A DNA stretch of 64,000 nt from Bacillus gobiensis (GCF_001278705.1 NZ_CP012600.1:1798190-1862189); one strand, 5' to 3'; shown: positions 8,253 to 17,995, counted from the first letter of the stretch. Numbers and translations: made by a program. Notes: a model not told the origin generated them from the sequence alone.

Positions 8253-11171
8253 TTATGGTTTCATCATGATTACATCTACAAACACATACTCACTTGAGCT
8301 GAAATTTCTTTTTCCGGCAACTACAATATCAAATGATGTATCGCTGACATTTTCTGTGTAAACTAAATTTATGTCGTTGACCGATACGCTGCCAGTTTGC
8401 CAACGGATGACCGGAATAACTCTTGGCGTGTATCCTAAATTATGATTAATTTTTCTTCTCATACGGTTAATTGCTGGATTCAAGCCATATATGGTGTATT
8501 GCGCAGGTCTGGCTGTATTTGCTGTATGAACAGGAGATCCATTAGATTCAATACTACCGTTTACATCAAGGTATCCGTTAACCCATAAAGGAGATTGAAT
8601 ATGAACATATCCTAGTTCTGTTCCGTCACCGTTTCTACCTTCAATGGATAAAACTCCTTCGGATGAAGTTAATGCTATGTTCCCATTGATATAGTAACTC
8701 TCCCCACCTTGTGTAGCCCATCCAGAAGGGAATAAAATAGAACTACCTGACAACGGATGATATTCTTCGGGTTCTAATATCAAATCAGATGAAGTTATTT
8801 TTCCATTGAACGTTCCTGTAGCACCTTCTAAGTTACCTTTAAAAGTAACATTACCATTAACATCAACAATAAAATTATTATTAACATTTAGACCATTAAG
8901 AGACTTAATGTGTTTTGCTTCCACATAGCCATTGAGAGCAATTTTCTCCGCTTGAATTTGGACTTGTTCAGCCGTTTGATTGATTGACGAAATAACGTTG
9001 TTTTTCTCGACTCTTTGTTGGATTTGATCTGCATGAATCGTAATGCTTGATTCAGCGCTACTCATCCGACTGGTTAAATCATCCATGTCTACATCATAAT
9101 CAGATTGCTTTACTCGTAGACTCACTTCATTATCCAATTCTGTGATATTGGATTCTGCTATGGATAAACGATTGTCTATTCCATTTACAGAATTAACGCT
9201 TGGCGTGAATTGTTCCCATGCTGATCCTGTCCAACGGAAGAATGTGAAATCGGTTGTTCGTATCCACAATTGACCAACAACAAACCCGCCGCCGGAAGGT
9301 TCTTGATCTTGCCTAAATATCGATAACTCCCTTTGGGAAATGGCTTCTTCTACCTGTTCAACCTGTCCATTCGTATAGTCAATTGCATTATTTTCTGCAT
9401 CGATCGCTCGTTGGTCATCTGTATATTTTGCTGCCTTCACCCAATCTGCAGCAGCGTAAGACTCACCTTCTTGTTTAGCCGTCTGACAACTCAAAATGTC
9501 CCCATTGGTGCCTTGTGTCCATATGTCACCTGGCTCATAAGGTGGTGATGGCTGATTGACAAATACTCGCCTTTTGGAGTCGGCCGTATCTTGTGCTTTC
9601 GACGCATCCGAAAGAGCCTTCGTTACATCCGTATCTGTAATTCGTATCCATTGATAAACGCTGTTATTTAATGCGAAACGATAGGTATATCCTGACGACG
9701 TATTGTAGAAAAGGTCGCCTAAATGGTTATTCTTTTCCTCATCCGTTGACCACAGATTGGCAGGTTCATTTGACATGGATGGGTCATAATCATAAAACCA
9801 TGTCGTGATACTGCCATCGATTTGGTTTTGAATGGCTGACATGTCCTGATTATAGATGACGGTTTGCACATAATTTTCTAACTGAGAGTTGGTATATTGA
9901 TTCGCTTCATCTCTTGCATTGTTAGCCTTATCTTGTGCGCCTCCTGGCGTTTCCGCGTTAATATCCTTGGCTTCGAGTGGAGAAAAAGGGATCCAGCCGC
10001 TGCCGTCCCAGCTGTGTGGAACATCAATAGGGCCACCTGTTTTAATCCAGATGATCGTTGGTTTTCCGGCCGGAGGATTTGGGCTTTTAACAACCCTCGT
10101 TGCATAGAGAGATTGAAGGTCCTTCCACAGCCGCATGACATCCTCTTTTTCGTACTCGATGACTTCGCCAAGGGCATACGTTTTTTTCGATTTATCAAAA
10201 ATAGATCGGTCGATTTGGATGACTCTCGAATCCAGGTACATTTCAGGCTCAAAAGATTCATCTTTAATTTTTACCGTATCTCCGATTCTTGTTAATTCAT
10301 GTTCGTAGCCCAAAATATGTTCAAGTGAAGCCCCTTCCACCTCATAATTCACAGCTGCCGCAATCCGTTTGTTTAACTCCGTTTCTCCCAGTTGGGTTAG
10401 CCGTTCAAGCGTCATATCTTGATCGTTTGACTCGGGCTCATATATCTCAATGAGATGCTGCCCTTTTCGATTCCAATTCTGGAAAGCTTCGTTGTTTGTA
10501 ACCGTGACGGTTAGCCGCGTTCCATCTTCTTTTTCGGGACCGATACAGTAGAGAGCTGTAACCACCCGGCTGGGATCAATGGTACGTTTAATCTCGATTA
10601 AATCTTTGCCAAATGTTATTTCTTTCCCGCGATTCATTCCTTGTTTTTTCAAAAAATCAACATAACGGCCAGTCACTTTATCACCGTCCGTTGTCACTCG
10701 GAAGACCAATTCGACATCAAATAACGATGCAATAACTCTTAATGCCTCGTATGCACTCAAATGCTTTTCAATCATCCATTTCCGGATGCCGGAATATTCG
10801 ACGATTCCTACTTGCCATTCAAGTCCTTCGAGTACAAAATCTGCTGCACTTTCTAACGTTTGTCCGTCCCGTTCTGCAGGAGCAATGACTTTCGATTTTT
10901 GCAAATCTGTGTAGGAAGCAATCGAATAGATTTCTGTTTGCTTGCTTACACGACTTTCATAAATCTTATCAACGATAAATTCCCTGTAGTCACCTTCTTC
11001 TGCTGGTATCAGAATCCGAGAACGTCCCTGAACCTTGTCTATTCCGTCAGCATCACTAGGAGCGATGAAATCGAATGTTTCTTCATTGAGAGAACGTGAA
11101 TGATTATCTTCCAAGACTAGATCGACCCATCCGACAAGGTCATCCGTTTGATGATGTAATACATGTATCAT
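8253..11171 (-). CDS. Tail-associated protein / prophage endopeptidase tail (Tal-type)
   Basis: 972 residues. The first about 370 match the Prophage_tail (Gp18/Tal hub) fold, including DKIYESRVSKQTEIYSIASY and ALRVIASLFDVELVFRV. The middle (about 370-640) has repeated wrapping modules that end in tryptophan- and proline-rich strands such as GDIWTQG and GQLWIRTT. The C-terminal part has coiled coils (SRMSSAESSITIHADQIQQR) and a beta-rich tip, likely receptor-binding. It forms the tail tip and touches the host wall. It overlaps the Dit gene by four bases. No separate baseplate upper protein or lyase gene follows, so host binding probably rests on this C-terminus. Confidence 0.88.
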   Translation of the reverse strand: MIHVLHHQTDDLVGWVDLVLEDNHSRSLNEETFDFIAPSDADGIDKVQGRSRILIPAEEGDYREFIVDKIYESRVSKQTEIYSIASYTDLQKSKVIAPAERDGQTLESAADFVLEGLEWQVGIVEYSGIRKWMIEKHLSAYEALRVIASLFDVELVFRVTTDGDKVTGRYVDFLKKQGMNRGKEITFGKDLIEIKRTIDPSRVVTALYCIGPEKEDGTRLTVTVTNNEAFQNWNRKGQHLIEIYEPESNDQDMTLERLTQLGETELNKRIAAAVNYEVEGASLEHILGYEHELTRIGDTVKIKDESFEPEMYLDSRVIQIDRSIFDKSKKTYALGEVIEYEKEDVMRLWKDLQSLYATRVVKSPNPPAGKPTIIWIKTGGPIDVPHSWDGSGWIPFSPLEAKDINAETPGGAQDKANNARDEANQYTNSQLENYVQTVIYNQDMSAIQNQIDGSITTWFYDYDPSMSNEPANLWSTDEEKNNHLGDLFYNTSSGYTYRFALNNSVYQWIRITDTDVTKALSDASKAQDTADSKRRVFVNQPSPPYEPGDIWTQGTNGDILSCQTAKQEGESYAAADWVKAAKYTDDQRAIDAENNAIDYTNGQVEQVEEAISQRELSIFRQDQEPSGGGFVVGQLWIRTTDFTFFRWTGSAWEQFTPSVNSVNGIDNRLSIAESNITELDNEVSLRVKQSDYDVDMDDLTSRMSSAESSITIHADQIQQRVEKNNVISSINQTAEQVQIQAEKIALNGYVEAKHIKSLNGLNVNNNFIVDVNGNVTFKGNLEGATGTFNGKITSSDLILEPEEYHPLSGSSILFPSGWATQGGESYYINGNIALTSSEGVLSIEGRNGDGTELGYVHIQSPLWVNGYLDVNGSIESNGSPVHTANTARPAQYTIYGLNPAINRMRRKINHNLGYTPRVIPVIRWQTGSVSVNDINLVYTENVSDTSFDIVVAGKRNFSSSEYVFVDVIMMKP

Positions 11172-12625
11172 TTAAAACGATCCCTCCACCTGACTTTCAC
11201 ATGATCAATTGCCTCAGTCGGATTGAAAATCAATGTATTCATCCCTTTTGCCAATTCAAAAAAGCGAGCGCCAAAGTCTTTTCTCATGAACAACTCCCCA
11301 TTTTTATAGATTCGTGAGGCTTTGTGGTCAAATGTAAAAGTGTCTCCGGCTCCCCCGATGTATTCGACACCATTTTCTTGTTGATTGACGGTAGATACTT
11401 CTGCCCCCCGAAATCGAGCGATACCGGGAGTATTTGTATTATTGGCTCCGATGTGTAATCCAACAGCAGCTAAATCTTCTTGAAATTCATTATTTAAATC
11501 ATTAAATGAGAAAGCGTATTTTTCACTTGTATAGATCTTTCCATCTTCCCCTATTCTTTGCTGTGCTACATGTGCGACAAAGCTTTGTCCCACTTTTTCT
11601 ATGTCGATATATCCTAAGAAACTTCGGAACTTCCATTTTTGATTGACGAAATAGGTTGATTTGCCACCGCTTCTAATATTGACCTCGACTTCGACTTCTG
11701 AGGAAGCATGCCTCACTAGTGCCACAAGCTTTCCAATCGGTTGCCCGGATGTATTGAGCAGATAAGCTTCGCATCTTGTGAGTTGCCCATGATTTGAACT
11801 CACATTGAAATAAACACGAAAATAATAATCGGATAGCACCGACCCGATGGATTGCATGACAGCCGGACCATGCCATGCAATCCCCGTTCCATAATCAGTT
11901 GCGACGAAATCACCATTTTGGACGGTCATTGTTCCTGTCTTTATGCCGCCATCTGGAACATATGAGGCAGATGCCCACCCGGTCATGGTTGGAGTAGATT
12001 CCCACACTTTTTGATATTTATCATACGGTGTATCTTCTGTTGATTCGGACGTACCTACACGCATGTAATCATTCTCACCAGCGATATCCAAATAGGTTAC
12101 TTTGTCTTTAAGAGTAACTTCAAATGTTGGTGGTGTCGCTGCAGCTCCGGAATTTTTAAGTACGATTCCACTTTGTAATGTCTCCTGATTATAGTAGCCA
12201 ACCGCTTCTGTTGCTCTGTACTTGTAGGGATCAGGGCAAACAAAATTCAGTTCTGCTTGATAAGTACCTTTATTTTCATATCCTTCAGATACATTTTGAA
12301 AAATTGCATAATAGATCCGATCTGGCTCGTCTGAAAAAATAAGAGGAGCTGGCTCCTCTGTGTGTAAAATTACGTTCAGTTCTTCTAGTTTTTTTCGTAG
12401 TTCAAATTCATCTGCAAAACTAAAAAAACAATCAATATTGATCGGACGTACAGGAGTGTTTGTTTTCCTTAGATATCCCCCAGCTCGTCCAGGAACAGAA
12501 AGCATATCAATTTCACGGCCAAATATACCTCTTCCACTGTCTGTTTTCACATAAAAATATTGTGTGATCTCAATATCGTTAAACCATACTTTAAACGTAT
12601 TAGGTAACATTTCTTGTGTGATCAT
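11168..12625 (-). CDS. Distal tail protein (Dit) with a large inserted beta domain
   Basis: 485 residues, about twice the length of classic Dit (SPP1 gp19.1, about 250). The N-terminal about 160 residues match the siphovirus tail component family: GREIDMLSVPGRAGGYLRK and QAELNFVCPDPYKY. The last about 70 (TFDHKASRIYKNGELFMRKD, FFELAKGMNTLIFNP) are the usual C-terminal galectin-like part. Residues about 180-410 are an extra beta-rich insert with many aromatic and polar strands, as in evolved Dits that bind carbohydrate. It forms the hub between tail tube and tip. Confidence 0.88.
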   Translation of the reverse strand: MITQEMLPNTFKVWFNDIEITQYFYVKTDSGRGIFGREIDMLSVPGRAGGYLRKTNTPVRPINIDCFFSFADEFELRKKLEELNVILHTEEPAPLIFSDEPDRIYYAIFQNVSEGYENKGTYQAELNFVCPDPYKYRATEAVGYYNQETLQSGIVLKNSGAAATPPTFEVTLKDKVTYLDIAGENDYMRVGTSESTEDTPYDKYQKVWESTPTMTGWASASYVPDGGIKTGTMTVQNGDFVATDYGTGIAWHGPAVMQSIGSVLSDYYFRVYFNVSSNHGQLTRCEAYLLNTSGQPIGKLVALVRHASSEVEVEVNIRSGGKSTYFVNQKWKFRSFLGYIDIEKVGQSFVAHVAQQRIGEDGKIYTSEKYAFSFNDLNNEFQEDLAAVGLHIGANNTNTPGIARFRGAEVSTVNQQENGVEYIGGAGDTFTFDHKASRIYKNGELFMRKDFGARFFELAKGMNTLIFNPTEAIDHVKVRWRDRFK

Positions 12626-15063
12626 CTAAATGTTACCCTCCTTTGTTCGTCAACATTTTGAAATTCTGTTACGTGATTCTTAACGCCTCGGCCTACTTCT
12701 CTTCCATCCATTTCAACAATGATCGGTTGGTCAGGAAGTTCAAATTTTTCTACCTCTGCATTGATATCATTACTGATTTTTCCTAAATCACCGCTGTTTA
12801 GTTGTGAATTAATTGATGTATCATAGGCAAATTGAGTGCGTTGAGGTTCGATCATAACGGCCTGTGCCATTTTATTCGCGGTTTTAGTAACAGGATTCAT
12901 CATGTAGTTGAGACCCTTTATTGCTCCTTTTCCGACCATTTTCATAGCCCAAATTGTGAATTTTGAAGGAGAATGGATGTCTAGAGCTCCTGTTATAGCG
13001 TTTTTAATTCCTCCAGCGATACCCTGTGCTTTTTGCCAAACAGAATTGGCCATGCTTCCTATACCTTTAATTAAGCCGTTGATAATGTCCTTACCAATCT
13101 GCACAAGGTCGATACCAGTAAGGAAATCCACGGCTGTGTTCCAAATTTTTCGGATGGTACTAAGCGTTTTTTCCATCGCTCCCTGTACCGCACTTTTTGC
13201 TTTGTTAAATTTATCTTTTATCCAGCTGTAGACCTTTCCAGCGGACTGTGATGTCCATTTTGTGACCATCCGCCAACAAGACTGTATGGCAAGCCAGATA
13301 CCCGTCCAGATTTGCACTGTCCATTTTTTCACTGTTTCCCAGTTGGCAATGATTAAAATAACGAGTGCAACCACTGTTGCAATGACCCATCCAATCGGTC
13401 CCATTGCGATAAACCACGCCGCTGCAACTCTTGCAGCGTGTAACAAGGCTTGTACACCTACCCAAGCCCATCTCGCAACAAATACAGCTGCTGTTTTGAT
13501 CATGTTTGCGGTCATTTTGCCCATGGATACTATGACACTCCAAGTAGCCGCTGCCGCCTTAACCGCAAAATTCTTGATCGAGGTACCCATTAACGTAAAT
13601 GCTGTTCTTGTGGTCATTCCTGCAGGTAAAAAAGCGCCAATAATCATTGAACTGATCTTTACAACAGTTCCTCCTAATCCAGTAAATAAGGAGGTTGCCG
13701 CAATAATCGAAGGTGCCAGTGCAGTTAAGACACCGCCTAATGTAATAAGCACGGCAATAATATTCCCGATAAGTGGGTGCGCCTCCATCATACTGTTCAT
13801 CCAGCTTAAAAACGGCGTAAGGACACCAAGAATAGCTTGGCCAACAGGAGCTAAACCAATTGATAGATTCAAAATGAGTCTTGTGATCTCGCCAATTAGG
13901 GCGATAACAGTTGGGGCATTATCTTTTACATAGCCAATAAACTCCTGAAATTGTTGATTCGAGGATAGGGTTTCACCCCATTCTCGGAATCTAGCAGTTA
14001 GGTTTTGAATACCGGTCATCATGTCAGCTGATAAAGGAGCAAATGCCGTGAACATGCCAATAAAACCCATGCTGAGGTCACCTACAATTGATAAAAGCTT
14101 AGGACCGTTCGTTGTTACATAGTTAATAAAGTCCTGAAACCCTTTTGATTTCCCAATCCCGGATGTCCATTCAGCAAACCTCTCCGTCATGCCGAGCAAA
14201 CCGTTTTGCATGTTGGTTGATAATGGACCAAACGCGACCATAAGGTTCATAAACCCACGCATAACGTTCATTCCGGCTTTTCCTAGCGACTCCATGGCAG
14301 GACCTACTGATTTTCCCATCCAGTCAAAGAAATTACGTATATCGTCTGTGTTGAGTGTCTGATTCAATGAATCTACCAAGTTATCGACTGCGCTTGTGGC
14401 AGCTGTGAATGTAGGTTTAAGATAATTTAGGATAGTTGATAGAGCGTCAAGGGATTTGGCGAAAATATCGACGGTTTTTGCTTCAAGTGGCTTTGTGATC
14501 CCCTGCCAGACACTTTTAAGATTCTGCATAGACTTATAAGCTCTTACTTGCTCTTTATTCATGTTCGCCATAATGGCCGCTTGTTCTTGTAAGAGTTTCG
14601 CACGCTTTTTCGCGTCATTCTCTAAAGAAAGCTTTTCTTGAATTTTTTGAATGTCCTCTGAGGCCTTGAATACATCTTGTAAATTTGTAACAGCTACGGC
14701 TCCAAAGGCTGCTGCGCCGACACCTGCTAACCCGAAAGATGTTCCTAACCCTGCTGCACCGCCGGCGACAACACCGAGCATCGGTCCAAGTGAACCAATA
14801 GCGCCTGCTAATGATGCCACGGCAGGAACGGCTGCCGAACTTATGGATATTGCTATGCCTTGGAAGGTATTTCGTCCGATCGTGTCAAAGGTTCGTATCA
14901 TATTGGCTAGTCGATCCATACGCCGAGTAAACTTCTCTGTCCTGGCTTCTACGTTTACAACAACATTCGTCGCAGTTCGCCTCATTGTCCGATGAACTTC
15001 AGCCATTCTACGCCTAAATTCACTGATTCTAGCACCTACAAACGCCTGAAGTCTTTCGTTCAT
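12622..15063 (-). CDS. Tail tape measure protein
   Basis: 813 residues that set tail length and pass to the cell during DNA entry. The N-terminus is a basic helical region (RRRMAEVHRTMRRTATNVVV). Long Gly/Ala-rich hydrophobic stretches follow (about 75-130 and 435-600, e.g. GAIGSLGPMLGVVAGGAAGL). There are tandem segments of about 80 residues with recurring MQNGLLGMTERFAEW / MMTGIQNLTARFREW, and a C-terminal amphipathic tail. This repeat plus membrane-like content is typical of tape measures. By the usual length rule the tail would be of moderate size, but I did not compute it. Confidence 0.92.
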   Translation of the reverse strand: MNERLQAFVGARISEFRRRMAEVHRTMRRTATNVVVNVEARTEKFTRRMDRLANMIRTFDTIGRNTFQGIAISISSAAVPAVASLAGAIGSLGPMLGVVAGGAAGLGTSFGLAGVGAAAFGAVAVTNLQDVFKASEDIQKIQEKLSLENDAKKRAKLLQEQAAIMANMNKEQVRAYKSMQNLKSVWQGITKPLEAKTVDIFAKSLDALSTILNYLKPTFTAATSAVDNLVDSLNQTLNTDDIRNFFDWMGKSVGPAMESLGKAGMNVMRGFMNLMVAFGPLSTNMQNGLLGMTERFAEWTSGIGKSKGFQDFINYVTTNGPKLLSIVGDLSMGFIGMFTAFAPLSADMMTGIQNLTARFREWGETLSSNQQFQEFIGYVKDNAPTVIALIGEITRLILNLSIGLAPVGQAILGVLTPFLSWMNSMMEAHPLIGNIIAVLITLGGVLTALAPSIIAATSLFTGLGGTVVKISSMIIGAFLPAGMTTRTAFTLMGTSIKNFAVKAAAATWSVIVSMGKMTANMIKTAAVFVARWAWVGVQALLHAARVAAAWFIAMGPIGWVIATVVALVILIIANWETVKKWTVQIWTGIWLAIQSCWRMVTKWTSQSAGKVYSWIKDKFNKAKSAVQGAMEKTLSTIRKIWNTAVDFLTGIDLVQIGKDIINGLIKGIGSMANSVWQKAQGIAGGIKNAITGALDIHSPSKFTIWAMKMVGKGAIKGLNYMMNPVTKTANKMAQAVMIEPQRTQFAYDTSINSQLNSGDLGKISNDINAEVEKFELPDQPIIVEMDGREVGRGVKNHVTEFQNVDEQRRVTFR

Positions 15064-15079
15064 TTGATCAACCTCCTTT

Positions 15080-15441
15080 CTAAGAGGATGAGAGTTTCTT
15101 GCTATATTCTTTTAAGGCAGCTTTAGCCTTTCTGTATTTCTCAAGTGATACAACCGGCTCCCTTGCTTCTTTCCAGTTTTTCATGTCTTTTTCAATTCGG
15201 TTATGAGCACGATCCACATCAAACATTTTTCTTTCTGAGGCCTGTTTCGCATTTTGTGCATAGCGATTGAACATGGCAGCTTTTGCAAGCATTTCAATCT
15301 CATCAGCTTGTCGATGCCTGGAGCCACGCAAAAAAGCCCAGAACTCATTAGGTGTCCAGGACAGGATTAATTCTGTATCATAAACCTGTAAATACCGTGC
15401 TGCATCTGCAAAAATATCGTTGTAATTTATTCGAGTAGCTC
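15080..15441 (-). CDS. Tail assembly chaperone extension (gpT-like), made by -1 frameshift
   Basis: The frame runs open without a start from the end of the upstream chaperone gene: after the shift it reads ATRINYNDIF, then LSWTPNEFWAFLRG and then helical, basic sequence to KKLSSS. The only in-frame start is a TTG at 15331 with no ribosome site, in the middle of the conserved WTPNEFWAF region, so separate translation is unlikely. The upstream frame ends at TAA (15427-15429), and just before it the purine-rich AGAAGAAAAGAG could let the ribosome slip back one base. This is the G/GT arrangement of lambda-like tail chaperones between tube and tape measure genes. Confidence 0.8.
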
Positions 15442-15879
15442 TTTTCTTCTTTCTGTGTACATTTCCTTGGCTGCTTTCGCTTGCTTGATCTCTTTCTCGT
15501 CGTTTTCGTCCGCCATTTTCTCGATCATATCGATGTTCTTCCAGTACTCTTTCAACTGGAGTTTGAAAAAACCCGAACTATCCAACGCCTTGAAAGCTTC
15601 TTTGAATAGCCGTTCATCCGCTCCATCCTCATGTTCCATGATCTCTTCTAAAGCTTCTGTTATGAGATCAACGCTTGGTTGCTCTTTTTTGCTGTAATGA
15701 GCCGTTGCACAATCCCAGAAGGCTAGCAGGCCGCTAGGTTTATAGCTCATAAGCTTTTGATAGATGCTTTCTAAGCCTGTTAATTCATTTTCACCGCCAT
15801 ACTTTTTATCAGCGATCATTTCAAATTTAAATGTTGCTTTCGCCTCATATTGATTATCTCCAATTGTTAAAAATGCCAT
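15427..15879 (-). CDS. Tail assembly chaperone, short form (gpG-like)
   Basis: 150 residues from the ATG at 15879, which follows AGGAGGAAACCATA; a longer open frame to 16041 overlaps the tube gene and has no site. It is rich in acidic and helical sequence (ALEEIMEHEDGADERLFKEAF), as in TAC proteins that coat the tape measure during assembly. It sits exactly between the major tail protein and the tape measure gene. The 3' end carries the likely -1 frameshift region that fuses it to the next frame. Confidence 0.85.
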   Translation of the reverse strand: MAFLTIGDNQYEAKATFKFEMIADKKYGGENELTGLESIYQKLMSYKPSGLLAFWDCATAHYSKKEQPSVDLITEALEEIMEHEDGADERLFKEAFKALDSSGFFKLQLKEYWKNIDMIEKMADENDEKEIKQAKAAKEMYTERRKELLE

Positions 15880-15934
15880 TATGGTTTCCTCCTGATATTT
15901 TGAATTAGAAAAAAGACTAGCAAGCGCTAGCCTT

Positions 15935-16438
15935 TTAAGGTGTGGTTGGTTTTCCTGTCTCGTCCGGTGTTTCAAAGTCGTATTGAGCCATTTCGAGTAC
16001 TTCTGAAGGAAGAGGATCAATTTCCCCTTTTTGTGATACATTTTGAATTTGTAAGGTAGTAGACATCTCTACAAAACCATCTGTCGGTTCGCTCATTTCA
16101 ATACTTTCAATTACCGCATAACTGAATCTAGCCTCATGTTTTCCGTTTGCATTAAGCTTTGTATTAACACGCCATACCTTGATATCTTGATCATTGTCAT
16201 AAGAATCATCGATGGCATTTTGTCCAGCATCTCCATTTTCGAAGAATAATGTTAAATCAATGTTTTCACTCTTACTACCGGGTGCAACGGCTCGTCCTGA
16301 CTTCGTTTGCTCATCGATCAATTCTTTTTCTCGGTTCCATGTGCCTTCTGTCTGAAAAGCTGGCAATAAAGCATCAGAACCAACCGTTGCATTGATGGGC
16401 TGAACAAGATAAATAATATCTTTCCCTCTTTGTGGCAT
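15935..16438 (-). CDS. Major tail (tube) protein, TP901-1/phi13 type
   Basis: 167 residues from the ATG at 16438 (AAGGAGTGAAGACA upstream; a GTG at 16447 overlaps the site). It forms the rings of the tail tube. Family features are MPQRGKDIIYLVQPI at the start, the GTWNREKE and SGRAVAPGSKSENIDLTLFFENGD loops, and the SEPTDGFVEMSTTLQI strand. It ends in an acidic tail with TPDETGKP-like content. The position after the DUF3168 completion gene is canonical. Confidence 0.9.
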   Translation of the reverse strand: MPQRGKDIIYLVQPINATVGSDALLPAFQTEGTWNREKELIDEQTKSGRAVAPGSKSENIDLTLFFENGDAGQNAIDDSYDNDQDIKVWRVNTKLNANGKHEARFSYAVIESIEMSEPTDGFVEMSTTLQIQNVSQKGEIDPLPSEVLEMAQYDFETPDETGKPTTP

Positions 16439-16450
16439 TGTCTTCACTCC

Positions 16451-16855
16451 TTAATTATTGATATAAAAGCGCAATTCCAAAATCCCGTGTTTCGTCTTCC
16501 CATCAATGTCGATAATCACGTTCATTTGCTCACGCCTGAAATCTTGCAATTTAAAACCGCCCCCAATTTGAAGAGGCGGTCCGCTAAGTGATTCAAGTAT
16601 TAAATTAAGTATTTCGAAAGCTTCCTTTTTCCCCTGATAAGCACTCCAACAATGGATTGACAGGACGATATTTTCTCCGAATGATGACTTTGTATCAAAG
16701 ACTCTCATCGTTGGTTCGCCTATTGATAAATAGGGAAATGGAGTATTTTCCGGGACAGCGTCATAAATACGGTTGCCAACCTTAGACGACAAGGCAGCAT
16801 CATTCGAAAGTCGCTGAAATAAAGCTTTCTGAAGCTCAAATAAGGCTGTTCTCAT
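16451..16855 (-). CDS. DUF3168 tail completion protein
   Basis: 134 residues. It contains the family's ALFQRLSNDAALSSKVGNRI start, the PFPYLSIGEP turn and the HCWSAYQGKKEAFEI helix. These proteins end the tail tube or join it to the head (SPP1 gp17-like fold). It is placed between the HK97-gp10 gene and the tube gene, as in related phages. Confidence 0.9.
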   Translation of the reverse strand: MRTALFELQKALFQRLSNDAALSSKVGNRIYDAVPENTPFPYLSIGEPTMRVFDTKSSFGENIVLSIHCWSAYQGKKEAFEILNLILESLSGPPLQIGGGFKLQDFRREQMNVIIDIDGKTKHGILELRFYINN

Positions 16856-16860
16856 ATCTC

Positions 16861-17298
16861 TTACCCCAACCTTCTCATTTCTCGTTCAAAGTGATCTCTT
16901 CCTTGTTCAAGAGCTGGTCTCCAGAAAGGTTGAGCAGGCATGCCTCGAGTAAAAGTCCACTGTTGTGTTTTCTCGTTAAAATACACCCATGGATCAGTAC
17001 GTCCGCCTCCTGGACCAGTAGCATATACGCCTGTACCAAACTCTACCCACAAACTATAATCTGCCCCAGATATTATCTCTGCTGTCAGTCCGCTATTATA
17101 GTACTTTACTTCAATTGAACTTCTAAGGTTTCCGCCATCTATTTCAGCAACTGGTGCCAAAGCCTTGGCTTGTGAGACAATAATCTCAGAAGTCTCCGCG
17201 ACAATCCGTTTCACCTCACGTATGACGTACCTCTCAAACCGACTAATAGCCCGTTCAAAGCCCCTGTCACCATAACCGGTGATCCCGATTCTAACCAT
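16861..17298 (-). CDS. HK97-gp10-like minor tail / head-tail joining protein
   Basis: About 145 residues from the ATG at 17298, preceded by a GGTGAT site within the overlapping upstream gene; TTG at 17310 is possible. Features are FERYVIREVKRIVAETSEIIVSQAKALAPV and DGGNLRSSIEVKY in pieces, then YSLWVEFGTGVYATGP, the typical mark of this family, and QPFWRPALEQGR near the end. It joins connector and tail. Confidence 0.9.
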   Translation of the reverse strand: MVRIGITGYGDRGFERAISRFERYVIREVKRIVAETSEIIVSQAKALAPVAEIDGGNLRSSIEVKYYNSGLTAEIISGADYSLWVEFGTGVYATGPGGGRTDPWVYFNEKTQQWTFTRGMPAQPFWRPALEQGRDHFEREMRRLG

Positions 17299-17632
17299 TC
17301 GCATCACCAAAGGTGCATTCGATCATCATTACCTCGTGTTCACCGCCTTGATCCATGGGACGCGTCTTGATGGCTAGTGTCTCACCTTCGTCTTCGTAAA
17401 TAACGCGCATTTCCGGCTTAATATCTGTTCGATACGGATAATAAACCTCATACTCGATAGGATTTCTTGTCTGAGACGACTGACCGAATTCTCGGCTTGA
17501 GATAGGCGTAACAAGTGCCTCACTAGTGTCATAGGTGTCCCAACCAGTTTCCCAACCTCCTGCGCCGTCTAAGACATTTGTTTGATGTACGAATGTGATA
17601 GTATGTGGAAATTGTTCATAAGCCTCAATCAT
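17291..17632 (-). CDS. Head closure protein (SPP1 gp16-like)
   Basis: 113 residues. The small beta-barrel family is recognisable from the start with FPHTITFVHQT, the ETGWDTYDTSEALVTPIS loop and the RPMDQGGEHEVMMIECTFG end. It plugs the connector after DNA packaging. Its ATG overlaps the stop of the connector gene (ATGA), so the two are translationally coupled. Confidence 0.88.
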   Translation of the reverse strand: MIEAYEQFPHTITFVHQTNVLDGAGGWETGWDTYDTSEALVTPISSREFGQSSQTRNPIEYEVYYPYRTDIKPEMRVIYEDEGETLAIKTRPMDQGGEHEVMMIECTFGDANG

Positions 17633-17952
17633 ACGAATCTCAGCCTTTTATATGGCCTCAGAAGCTTTATCACGCTCTCAGGTAACTCGGTATTGTATGA
17701 ATAAGACACGTTACCCGTTGTCCGGCTTCTGATCGTGCTTGAGCCCATATTAAACTCACATGCTTTAGCAATAAACAAAATAATTCCTGCAGGCATATTG
17801 TACTCTAGTGAAAATTCTTGATTACATTTATCACTAACGAATTCTGTTAGCAATGGAATCATAGTTTTTAAATATTCATCATGCTTATCCGTTTTCGGTT
17901 GTAGAATCTCCTTAACCTTTGCTAGCATCTCCTGTTCCGTCAATTGGATCAC
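17629..17952 (-). CDS. Head-tail connector protein (SPP1 gp15-like)
   Basis: 107 residues, mostly helical, with the pattern AKVKEILQPKTDKHDEYL then the FVSDKCNQEF and IILFIAKACEFN helices of gp6/gp15-type adaptors. The start is uncertain: GTG at 17952, or TTG at 17943, which has better spacing to TAGGTGATCC. It is separated from the capsid gene by the inserted hydrolase gene and by that gene's terminator, so its transcription past the terminator is an open question. Confidence 0.85.
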   Translation of the reverse strand: MIQLTEQEMLAKVKEILQPKTDKHDEYLKTMIPLLTEFVSDKCNQEFSLEYNMPAGIILFIAKACEFNMGSSTIRSRTTGNVSYSYNTELPESVIKLLRPYKRLRFV

Positions 17953-17995
17953 CTACTGTAGCTTTAAAATAAAGTTTGATTTAAAAAATAAAAAA

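Noticed and set aside
9878-10295. Two overlapping frames of about 130 codons opposite or beside the tail protein
   Set aside because: Both are in shifted frames of the Tal gene with biased, low-complexity products.
13262-13933. 223-codon plus-strand open frame
   Set aside because: Lies antisense to the tape measure gene, has no ribosome site, and its Ala/Ile/Thr-rich product is the mirror of the Gly/Ala-rich tape measure sequence.
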